Part shown: positions 1 to 5,801 of the stretch, piece after piece
How positions within the stretch are numbered: the first letter of the stretch is position 1
Layout of the letters: every line of letters starts with the position of its first letter
From: a bacterium
Lineage (GTDB): Bacteria > Verrucomicrobiota > Verrucomicrobiia > Limisphaerales > J093
DNA: 6,617 nt
Direction of reading: 5' to 3'
Assembly (NCBI GenBank): GCA_021784265.1
Contig: JAJXTA010000162.1
Location: forward strand, 1 to 6,617
The notes under the pieces: generated by a model
Told to the model about the DNA's origin: nothing
Database searches by the model: none
The model's input: the letters and a program-made list of their open reading frames with translations, nothing else
Position numbers and translations under genes: made by a program

Positions 1-1
1 C

Positions 2-427
2 ATGTATCACTTCCGTTGGACACTGGCCGCGGCTGGCGGCCAAACCCTGGCCGCGGGCGAGCGCGTGCTCTATCTGCAGCCGTTCGTCAACGACCGTATC
101 GTGGCGCGCACCACGATGGCCCGGCTGCGCCAGACGGCCGCGGAGGTTGCGCTGCGGCTGCCCCTGGCCTCGGCCGCGCTTGAAGCCGAGGCCGGGCGCC
201 TTGAACAAGCGGCCGGGGAGCTCGAGGCGCGCCTCGCGGCCGCTCCGCCTCCGCCCCCGACCGCCACCCCGCCGGCCTCGGACCTCGCGGCCGCGCTGGT
301 GGCGCGGGCCCAACGAGCGGGCCGAACCGCCGCCGTGGCCGCGTTCCGCGCCGAATTGCTCGCCCGCGTCCACGCCGTGGTGACCGAGGAAACGCCACGA
401 CCACCAGCCTCCCCACGCCGCCCATAA
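2..427 (+). CDS. Unrecognised Ala-rich, coiled-coil-like protein (C-terminal part, left edge)
   Basis: I do not recognise this protein. The frame is open from base 2 and ends at TAA 425-427. An ATG lies at bases 2-4, but nothing upstream is visible, so this is more likely the end of a longer gene than a true start. Of the 141 visible residues, 1-50 look like a folded segment containing RVLYLQPFVNDRIVAR. Residues about 55-80 are Ala/Glu/Leu/Arg-rich and could form an amphipathic helix or coiled coil. Residues 81-91 are a Pro-rich hinge (APPPPPTATPP). Residues 93-127 are a second Ala-rich helix, and the tail is Pro/Arg-rich. No signal peptide, membrane segment or catalytic motif is visible. The balanced composition of the first half and the lack of stops support coding. 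The 146-base gap and candidate promoter downstream suggest it is not co-transcribed with the epimerase. Function unknown. Confidence 0.5.
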   Translation: MYHFRWTLAAAGGQTLAAGERVLYLQPFVNDRIVARTTMARLRQTAAEVALRLPLASAALEAEAGRLEQAAGELEARLAAAPPPPPTATPPASDLAAALVARAQRAGRTAAVAAFRAELLARVHAVVTEETPRPPASPRRP

Positions 428-526
428 ACCCGCGTGACGCCGCGACCGAACAGCGGTCCGGTGCGAGTAAACCGCCGGGCGCTTCACGTCGCCGCGCTCA
501 GACCTCGCCCGCGGCCGGGAAATATT

Positions 527-554
527 TTGACACGCCTTCTGGTTCGACTAGCCT
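527..554 (+). promoter_or_regulatory. Candidate sigma70-type promoter upstream of the epimerase gene
   Basis: A perfect TTGACA (527-532) lies at the end of an unusually AT-rich patch (aaatatttt) in an otherwise very GC-rich gap. Sixteen bases later, TAGCCT (549-554) matches the -10 consensus at only three of six positions. A start site near base 561 would leave a leader of about 13 bases and would cut into the Shine-Dalgarno-like GGAAAAG, which weakens the case. Only the -35-like box is convincing. Confidence 0.3.
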
Positions 555-557
555 CCC

Positions 558-564
558 GGAAAAG
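558..564 (+). promoter_or_regulatory. Shine-Dalgarno-like site for the epimerase gene
   Basis: GGAAAAG lies nine bases before the ATG at 574. It supports that ATG as the start, which also gives the family's usual N-terminus (a short first beta strand, MRFGINTF). Most other genes in this window have no visible Shine-Dalgarno site. Confidence 0.5.
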
Positions 565-573
565 TTCACGCTT

Positions 574-1416
574 ATGAGATTTGGCATCAACACCTTCCTG
601 TTTACTTCCCCGTTCACCACCGCCAGCACCAAGCTCTTCGGCCAGTTCAGAAAGTGGGGTTTCGAGTCCATTGAAATCCCGATCGAGAACCCCTCTGATA
701 TCGACCCGACGGCGGTGAAAGCCGCGCTGGACAAGCACGGCCTGGTCTGCGGCACGGTCTGCGCCTGCGTGGGGCCAGACCGGGATTTTCGCGGGACTCC
801 CGAGCAACAGAAGAACGCCATGGACTACATGGTCCAGGTCTTGGATCAAATGCTCGTGCTGGACTGCCCGGCCATGATCGGGCCGATCTATTCCTCGGTG
901 GGGCGCGCCGATGCCGTGCCCCCCAAGGAGTATCAGCGGCAGTGGAAGACCGTGGTGAAAAACCTCAAGGCCCTCTGCAAGCAGGCGGAGAAGCGGGGCC
1001 GGCTGATCTGCCTGGAGCCCCTGAACCGCTTCGAGACCGACTTCATCAACACCTGCGAACAGGGGCTGAAGATGATCCGCGACGTCGGCAGCCCGGCCCT
1101 CAAGCTCCACCTCGACACCTTCCACATGAACATCGAGGAGAAGTGCCAAGCCAGCGCGATCCGGCGGGCCGGGCGCCAGCTCGGCCACTTCCACGCTTGC
1201 GGCTGCGACCGCGGGACGCCCGGCCACGACCACATCGCTTGGCCCGAAATCGCCAAGGCCCTCCGCGAGGTGAAGTACGACGGTGACGTGGTGATCGAAT
1301 CGTTTACTCAAGACGTCAAGGTCATCGCCCGCGCCGCGGCTATCTGGCGCCAGATCGAGCCGAAACGGGACGACATCGCCGTCAAAGGCCTCGCCTTTCT
1401 GCGCCAGACCCTCTGA
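574..1416 (+). CDS. Sugar isomerase/epimerase of the D-tagatose 3-epimerase type (TIM barrel, AP-endonuclease-2-like)
   Basis: This 280-residue protein is a likely cytoplasmic, metal-dependent ketose 3-epimerase or related keto-sugar isomerase; it has no signal peptide. The length is typical of the D-tagatose/D-psicose 3-epimerase family. The hallmark segments are present: CLEPLNRFET (146-155), LHLDTFHMNIEE (178-189), GHFHACGCDRGTPG (204-217) and VIESF (240-244). Candidate metal ligands are E148, D181, H207 and E242. Their spacing (33, 26, 35) equals that of E152, D185, H211 and E246 in Pseudomonas cichorii D-tagatose 3-epimerase, with E148 and E242 as the catalytic pair. H184 and R213 match the substrate-contacting H188 and R217. 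One difference is G210, where many characterised members carry Glu. The start is set by the GGAAAAG at 558-564. The DUF1080-ThuA gene begins 82 bases downstream on the same strand, so they may form an operon. The fold and chemistry are well supported. The substrate is not; a 3-keto-glucose-type sugar would suit the context, but that is inference. Confidence 0.9.
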   Translation: MRFGINTFLFTSPFTTASTKLFGQFRKWGFESIEIPIENPSDIDPTAVKAALDKHGLVCGTVCACVGPDRDFRGTPEQQKNAMDYMVQVLDQMLVLDCPAMIGPIYSSVGRADAVPPKEYQRQWKTVVKNLKALCKQAEKRGRLICLEPLNRFETDFINTCEQGLKMIRDVGSPALKLHLDTFHMNIEEKCQASAIRRAGRQLGHFHACGCDRGTPGHDHIAWPEIAKALREVKYDGDVVIESFTQDVKVIARAAAIWRQIEPKRDDIAVKGLAFLRQTL

Positions 1417-1498
1417 GGAGGGCCGGCGCGCCCCCGCGCTCGACCGCAAGGCCCCGCCGCGACCTCCGGGTGGCCGACCGTCAACCCCCGCACCTGCC

Positions 1499-3079
1499 AT
1501 GAAACGATGCCCTGACAGCCTTCGCCCCCTCGCCGTGGCGTGCCTGCTCGCCGCCTGCTTGCACCTCGCCCGTTCAACGCGCGCCGCGGACGCCCCGGCG
1601 CTGGTTCCCGCCGAGCGCGGGTTTCGCTCCATGTTCAACGGCCAAGACCTGCGCGGCTGGCAGGGCAACACCAACCTCTGGTCGGTCGAAGACGGCCTCA
1701 TCACCGGGCGCACTACCAAGGACACTCCGGCGCCCCACAACACCTTCCTCATCTGGGGCGGCGGGCGGGTGAGCAACTTCGTCCTGCGCTTCGCCTACCG
1801 CGTGATCCCGGGGGATGACCAAGGGTTCGCCAACTCCGGCGTGCAGTACCGCAGCAAGGTGACCGACCAGGCCGGCTTCATCATGGCCGGCTATCAAGCG
1901 GACATCGAGGCGGGCCCTACCTACACCGGGACGCTGTACGACGAAGCGGGCGGGGCCGGCGGGCGCGGGACCATGGCGCAACGGGGCGAGACGGTGCGCT
2001 GGGGCCCCGGCGGCAAGCAGGTCCTGGCCACCAGCGGCACGCCCCGCGACTTGCAGGCGGTCATCAAGACCAACGACTGGAACGACTACGAAATCACCGT
2101 CGAGGGCTGGCACTTCGTCCACAAGATCAACGGAGTGACGATGATCGATCTCACCGATGACGACCCGGCCAAACGGGTCCCCAACGGCGTCATCGGACTC
2201 CAGCTCCACGCCGGCCCGCCCATGACCGTCCAGTTCAAGAACCTCCGGATCAAACGCCAAGACCGGAAGATCGTCTTCGTGGCGGGCACGCCCAGCCACG
2301 GCCCGGGTGACCACGAACACCGCGCCGACTGCCTGCTGCTGCGCGCTTGCCTCGACCCGCTGCCGGGCTTGCAGACCGTCGTGGTCACCAACGGTTGGCC
2401 CCGGCACAACAACACCCGCGTGTTCAATGGCGCCGCCGCGATCGTGCTCGATGCCGACGGCGGCGACGGCAACCCCTTCATCCAGGACGACCGCCTCGAG
2501 GTCCTGGGCCGGCTCATGCGGCGCCGGGTCGGCTTGGGTTGCCTTCACTACGCCGTCGAGGTCCCCAAGGACCGCGGCGGCCCGGAGTTCTTGAACTGGA
2601 TCGGCGGCTATTTCGAGACCTACCGCTCGGTGAACCCGACCTGGGAAGCCGACTTCACCCGCCTGCCCCAACACCCCGTCACCCGCGGCGTTCATCCTTT
2701 CAAGATCTCTGATGAATGGTATTACCACATGCGCTTTCCCGACGGCCTGGCCAACGTGACTCCGATCCTGACCGCGGTGCCCCCCGACCGCACCCGCGGC
2801 CAACCGGGCGTCAACGACGCCCACGGCGGCAACCCGGAGGTTCAGAAGCACAAGGGGGAACCGGAGCACATGATGTGGGTGATCCAGCGCCCCGACGGCG
2901 GACGGGGCTTCGGGTTTACGGGCGGGCATTTCCACCGCAACTTCGGCAACGCGGAGTTCCGCAAGGTCGTGCTCAACGCCATCCTCTGGATCGCGCGCGT
3001 CGAGGTCCCACCCGAGGGTGTCCCCTCCGAAGTCACCCCGGACCAATTGCAGCAGAACCTCGATCCGAAAGGCCGCTAG
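1499..3079 (+). CDS. Exported DUF1080 (3-keto-disaccharide hydrolase-like) - ThuA fusion protein
   Basis: The 526-residue protein has two domains with almost no linker. The N-terminus is a Sec signal peptide, with cleavage possible after RAA (about residue 30); LAAC at 17-20 also resembles a lipobox, so a lipoprotein is possible. Residues about 40-255 form a concanavalin-like DUF1080 domain, shown by MFNGQDLRGW (45-54), WSVEDGLITG (61-70), NSGVQYRS (112-119), YQADIEAG (132-139), WNDYEITVEGW (194-204) and GVIGLQLHAGPP (230-241). Residues about 256-500 form a ThuA domain (GATase-like fold): SHGPGDHE (266-273), DADGGDGNP (318-326), HYAVEVP (350-356), HPVTRGVHPF (392-401), DEWYYHMRF (405-413) and GRGFGFTGGHFHRNFGN (468-484). 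The tail ends NLDPKGR. The DUF1080 family is annotated as 3-keto-disaccharide hydrolase; ThuA is named for trehalose utilisation. The likely role is breakdown of oxidised disaccharides or glycosides outside the cytoplasmic membrane; the substrate is unknown. No Shine-Dalgarno site precedes the ATG, which was chosen because it gives a complete signal peptide. The stop TAG overlaps, within CTAG, the stop of an antisense remnant. Confidence 0.9.
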   Translation: MKRCPDSLRPLAVACLLAACLHLARSTRAADAPALVPAERGFRSMFNGQDLRGWQGNTNLWSVEDGLITGRTTKDTPAPHNTFLIWGGGRVSNFVLRFAYRVIPGDDQGFANSGVQYRSKVTDQAGFIMAGYQADIEAGPTYTGTLYDEAGGAGGRGTMAQRGETVRWGPGGKQVLATSGTPRDLQAVIKTNDWNDYEITVEGWHFVHKINGVTMIDLTDDDPAKRVPNGVIGLQLHAGPPMTVQFKNLRIKRQDRKIVFVAGTPSHGPGDHEHRADCLLLRACLDPLPGLQTVVVTNGWPRHNNTRVFNGAAAIVLDADGGDGNPFIQDDRLEVLGRLMRRRVGLGCLHYAVEVPKDRGGPEFLNWIGGYFETYRSVNPTWEADFTRLPQHPVTRGVHPFKISDEWYYHMRFPDGLANVTPILTAVPPDRTRGQPGVNDAHGGNPEVQKHKGEPEHMMWVIQRPDGGRGFGFTGGHFHRNFGNAEFRKVVLNAILWIARVEVPPEGVPSEVTPDQLQQNLDPKGR

Positions 3080-3440
3080 GCGGCCCACGACCGGGAGGAA
3101 ACGGCGGCCGTGCGCCGGGCTCGCGCGAGGCGGATCTCGGCCGGCAACCGGGCCTCTTTGGCCCGGAGAACGGTTTCCGGCCCGACCCACTGGTTCTGCG
3201 CTCGTTGGGTCAGGTTGCCTTCGAGCGCCCGCGCCTTCTGGACCAATCCCCTCCAAGACGCTCACTCGCGCGTTCGCGGTGGTGCAACGGTCCCCGGCCG
3301 CCTCCGCAGTGGCCTGGGTTGCGGCCCAGCGCTCGGCCCAGACTGCCCTGACCGTTCTGAAACGCCGCGTCCAGGAGCGCCTCGAGACGCGGCAGCGGGG
3401 CCAGCCGGGCTGCCTGCAAGGCGCGGACGCTGGCCCAGAA
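3076..3440 (-). pseudogene. Frameshifted minus-strand remnant of a helix-rich gene, family unrecognised
   Basis: No single frame is convincing across this stretch, but three minus-strand segments join into one protein-like sequence of about 120 residues if one G is removed at each of two G runs. Segment A (3440-3348) includes LPRLEALLDAAFQNGQ. Segment B (3346-3251) includes AVWAERWAATQATAEAAGD and ANARVSVLE. Segment C (3249-3079, stop at 3078-3076) includes LVQKARALEGNLTQRAQNQW, VGPETVLRAKEARLPAEIRL and ARARRTAAVSS. The shifts fall at the GGG of 3348-3346 and the GGGG of 3251-3248 and have the same sign. The joined product has balanced, amphipathic, coiled-coil-like composition and GC-rich third positions, whereas the plus-strand readings are Arg/Pro/Gly/Ser-rich noise. 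Its stop and that of the DUF1080-ThuA gene share CTAG (3076-3079), as for a convergent gene. The 5' limit is unclear: the frame of segment A stays open to at least 3635, but the upstream reading is less convincing. It could be a true pseudogene, or an intact gene with two assembly indels. I cannot name a family. Confidence 0.45.
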
Positions 3441-3524
3441 TCTGGCCCCGGGCGCTTGTGGTCGCACGGGCGCTTTGGGGAACCTGCGTCCCGAACGGGG
3501 AACAGAAGTAAACGACACAACCTG

Positions 3525-3565
3525 AGGCGCGGTTTCACTGGGCCATGCGAGGGCGAACCGCGCCT
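3525..3565. repeat. 10-bp perfect inverted repeat (stem-loop) upstream of the ThuA gene
   Basis: AGGCGCGGTT (3525-3534) is the exact reverse complement of AACCGCGCCT (3556-3565), with a 21-base loop between. It lies about 58 bases before the ThuA start. No T tract follows on the plus strand (gggtcgagtcaaaaa), so it is not a clear intrinsic terminator for rightward transcription. A leftward transcript would continue into moderately T-rich sequence (ttgtgtcgtttacttctg), which is weak support for a terminator. It could also be an operator or a leader hairpin. Apart from this repeat, I see nothing firm in 3441-3622, and no clear promoter for the ThuA gene. Confidence 0.35.
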
Positions 3566-3606
3566 GGGTCGAGTCAAAAACGCGCTTGCGTCGGCCCGGG
3601 ATTCCT

Positions 3607-3613
3607 GGGGAAA
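3607..3613 (+). promoter_or_regulatory. Shine-Dalgarno-like GGGGAAA deciding the ThuA start
   Basis: GGGGAAA ends nine bases before the ATG at 3623. It favours that codon over the in-frame ATG at 3545, which would place 26 polar and basic residues ahead of a clean signal peptide. An ATG at 3613-3615 is out of frame with the protein. Confidence 0.5.
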
Positions 3614-3622
3614 TGGCCGCCG

Positions 3623-4498
3623 ATGAAGCTTCCACTCCACCTCCTCGGGCTCGCCCTGATCCTGGGGGCCCTCAGCGCCCACGGGGCCGACCGCAAGCTG
3701 GTCATGATCGCCGGCAAGCCGAGTCACGGGCCCGGCGAACATGAGTTTCGGGCCGGGTGCCTGTTGTTGCAGAAGTGCCTGGAAGGAGTGCCAGGCCTCC
3801 ACACCGCGTTTTATGACGGTGGCTGGCCCAAGAGCCCGGATGCCTTTGCGGGGGCCGATGCCGTGTTCCTCTACGCCGACGGCGGGGACGGGCATCCGTT
3901 CTTGCAGGAAGATCATTTGCCGATCATCGCGGGCCTGATCAGCAAAGGGGTGGGCCTGGGGCTGGCCCATTACGCCGTCGAGGTACCCAAGGAACGGGCG
4001 GGCCGCCAGTTCCAGGCCTGGGTCGGCGGCTATTACGAGACGGCTTACTCCTGCAACCCCATGTGGTCGCCGGATTACCAGAGCTTCCCCGACCACCCCA
4101 TCACCCGCGGGGTCAAACCCTTCACCACCCGGGACGAGTGGTATATCCACATGCGCTTTCGCCCGGAGATGCAGGGGGTTCTCCCCATCCTGGTAGCCAA
4201 GCCCTCCGATCAGGTCCGCCGCGGTCCCTACGTCTATCCCCCTGGACCCTATCCGCACATTATCGCGGCCAGTGGTCAGGATGAAATCATGATGTGGGCG
4301 GTCGAGCGCCCCGACGGTGGGCGGGGCTTCGGGTTCACCGGCGGCCATTATCACCGGAACTGGGGCAACGATAATGTCCGCAAACTGGTGCTGAATGCCC
4401 TCTTATGGATTGCGAAGGTGGAGGTCCCCGCCGACGGCGTTCAGTCCGCCGTGAGCGCGGAGGAGTTGGAGCGGAACTTGGACCCGAAGCACCGTTAG
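3623..4498 (+). CDS. Exported stand-alone ThuA-domain protein, paralogue of the upstream fusion's ThuA half
   Basis: This 291-residue single-domain protein has a Sec signal peptide (MKLPLHLLGLALILGALSAH, likely cleaved near residue 21) and then a complete ThuA domain (about 24-268). Motifs are SHGPGEHE (34-41), YADGGDGHP (84-92), AHYAVEVP (115-122), GGYYE (135-139), HPITRGVKPF (158-167), DEWYIHMRF (171-179) and GRGFGFTGGHYHRNWGN (233-249). The C-terminal tail ends NLDPKHR. Each motif has a direct counterpart in the ThuA half of the 1499-3079 protein, and about half or more of aligned residues look identical by eye, so the two arose by duplication. ThuA has a class I glutamine amidotransferase-like fold and is linked to 3-keto-sugar metabolism in rhizobial trehalose use; the exact reaction here is unknown. 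The region around 192-220, rich in Gly, Pro and Tyr, differs strongly from the paralogue and may set specificity. Start chosen from the Shine-Dalgarno site and the signal peptide. The next gene begins 112 bases on. Confidence 0.88.
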   Translation: MKLPLHLLGLALILGALSAHGADRKLVMIAGKPSHGPGEHEFRAGCLLLQKCLEGVPGLHTAFYDGGWPKSPDAFAGADAVFLYADGGDGHPFLQEDHLPIIAGLISKGVGLGLAHYAVEVPKERAGRQFQAWVGGYYETAYSCNPMWSPDYQSFPDHPITRGVKPFTTRDEWYIHMRFRPEMQGVLPILVAKPSDQVRRGPYVYPPGPYPHIIAASGQDEIMMWAVERPDGGRGFGFTGGHYHRNWGNDNVRKLVLNALLWIAKVEVPADGVQSAVSAEELERNLDPKHR

Positions 4499-4610
4499 GG
4501 CGCAATGCGGGGGGGGCGGTTGTAACCCGGGACCGTGGTGGGCTGTCTTTAGGTGGGTAACCAGCCAACTTGTCCGGTGCCGAACCACCAGAACCCAACC
4601 ACATTCCGCA

Positions 4611-5795
4611 ATGCAGACCCCCGCTCCTCACTGGCCGCTCCTGGCCGCCGCCTTGCTGGGCCTGAGCCTGGCGACCACCGCCACGCTTGCCCAGGCTCCC
4701 TTCAATAGCCGTGGCCCCCGTCCCCCGCGCGTCGTTTCCCCCGAGGTGTCGCCGGACCGGCAGGTGACCTTCCGGATCTTGGCACCCAAGGCGGAGAACG
4801 TGCGCTTGAGCGCCGGAGATCTGCCCGGGCTCGGGCGCGGCCAGGAGTTGACCAAGGGGACCAACGGGGTGTGGGAGGTTACGGTGGGGCCGGTGGACCC
4901 CGGCGCTTACCGATACAACTTCAATGTCGATGGGGTGCCGGTCATTGACCCGCGCAACCCGGCGACCAGCGAGTCCAACGAGAACACCTGGAGCCTGGTC
5001 TATGTGCCGGGCGCCGCGTTCATGGACACGCAAGAAGTGCCCCACGGCGCCGTCGCCGCCGTCACCTATTACTCGACCGCGCTGAAGCGCTTCCGGCGCC
5101 TCCATGTGTACACCCCGCCCGGCTACGAGCTGGGCAAGGGCAAGTTCCCCGTGTTCTATCTCCTGCACGGAGCCTCGGATTGCGACGCCTCCTGGAGCAC
5201 CGTCGGGCGGGCCGGGTTCATTCTCGACAACCTGATCGCCGCCAAGAAGGCCAAACCGATGATTGTGGTCATGCCCGCCGGACACACCGGTCCCTTCCGC
5301 ATGGGCGGCCCCCGCCCCACGGGCGATGAGTTCGCCCAAGACTTTCTCGCCGACATCATGCCCCTGGTCGAAAAGAATTACCGCGTCTATGCTGATCGCC
5401 AGCATCGCGCCATGGCCGGCCTGAGCATGGGCGGCGGCCAAACGCTGAGCATCGGCATCCCCCATCTGGACCAGTTCGCTTACCTCGGCGTCTTTAGCTC
5501 CGGGGTGTTCGGCATCACGGGCGGGGGTTTTGGCGGGCGCGGCAACCAACCGCCGGGCCCGAGCTTCGAGGAGCAACACCGCGCGATCCTCGACGACCCG
5601 AAGCTCAAGCCCGGCCTGAAGCTCTTCTGGTTCGCCACGGGCAAGCAGGACTTCTTGCTTTCCACCTCCCAGGCGACCGTCGCGATGCTCCGCCGGCATG
5701 GCTTTAACGTCGCCTTCCAGGAAAGCGACGGGGCTCACACCTGGATTAACTGGCGCAATTATCTCAATGAATTCGCGCCCCTGCTCTTTCGCTAA
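4611..5795 (+). CDS. Exported esterase-D / CE1-like alpha/beta hydrolase with N-terminal E-set domain
   Basis: This 394-residue secreted esterase probably cleaves acyl or feruloyl-type esters on plant glycans or related compounds. Residues 1-29 are a signal peptide ending in an AQA cleavage site. Residues about 44-135 form a beta-sandwich E-set/CBM48-like domain (VTFRILAPKAENVRLSAGD at 52-70; GAYRYNFNVDGVPVIDP at 98-114). Residues about 150-394 form the PF00756 alpha/beta hydrolase domain. The nucleophile is S272 in GLSMGGG (270-276), the oxyanion-hole strand is FYLLHGASD (182-190), and the rest of the triad is probably D347 (ATGKQD) and H376 (DGAHTW). The layout resembles enterochelin-esterase-like proteins and CE1 feruloyl/acetylxylan esterases. 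A Gly-rich insert at 299-316 follows the nucleophile region and may be a lid or loop. No Shine-Dalgarno site is seen before ATG 4611; the start is supported by the full signal peptide. The next gene starts six bases after the stop, so the two esterases are very probably co-transcribed. The family is secure; the substrate is not. Confidence 0.9.
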   Translation: MQTPAPHWPLLAAALLGLSLATTATLAQAPFNSRGPRPPRVVSPEVSPDRQVTFRILAPKAENVRLSAGDLPGLGRGQELTKGTNGVWEVTVGPVDPGAYRYNFNVDGVPVIDPRNPATSESNENTWSLVYVPGAAFMDTQEVPHGAVAAVTYYSTALKRFRRLHVYTPPGYELGKGKFPVFYLLHGASDCDASWSTVGRAGFILDNLIAAKKAKPMIVVMPAGHTGPFRMGGPRPTGDEFAQDFLADIMPLVEKNYRVYADRQHRAMAGLSMGGGQTLSIGIPHLDQFAYLGVFSSGVFGITGGGFGGRGNQPPGPSFEEQHRAILDDPKLKPGLKLFWFATGKQDFLLSTSQATVAMLRRHGFNVAFQESDGAHTWINWRNYLNEFAPLLFR

Positions 5796-5801
5796 CACCC
5801 C

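Noticed and set aside
484..1776. A 430-codon open frame on the minus strand
   Set aside because: It is antisense to the epimerase, whose metal ligands and spacing are clear. The product is Asp/His/Val-rich with no domain.
3545..3622. An N-terminal extension of the ThuA gene from an earlier in-frame ATG
   Set aside because: The extra 26 residues are polar and basic and would bury a normal signal peptide. The ATG at 3623 has a Shine-Dalgarno-like site.
3018..3626. A 202-codon plus-strand open frame across the gap between the ThuA genes
   Set aside because: It overlaps the end of the fusion gene out of frame, is Arg/Pro/Ser/Gly-rich and lacks any motif. The minus-strand composite explains the region better.
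1574..4354. A 926-codon open frame on the minus strand
   Set aside because: It runs antisense to two well-supported genes, and its product there is His/Asp/Val/Gly-rich, typical of antisense reading of GC-rich genes. Only the short part at 3346-3251 was kept, as segment B of the remnant.
4509..4516. A run of eight G after the ThuA stop
   Set aside because: It lies in non-coding sequence with no stem next to it; in GC-rich DNA it is not informative, though it is a likely place for sequencing indels.
4519..4528. A short inverted repeat GGTT-GT-AACC after the ThuA gene, considered as a terminator
   Set aside because: The four-base stem with a two-base loop is too weak, and no T tract follows.
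4335..5798. A 487-codon open frame on the minus strand
   Set aside because: It is antisense to the CE1-like esterase, which has a complete catalytic triad and signal peptide; the antisense product shows no recognisable motif.
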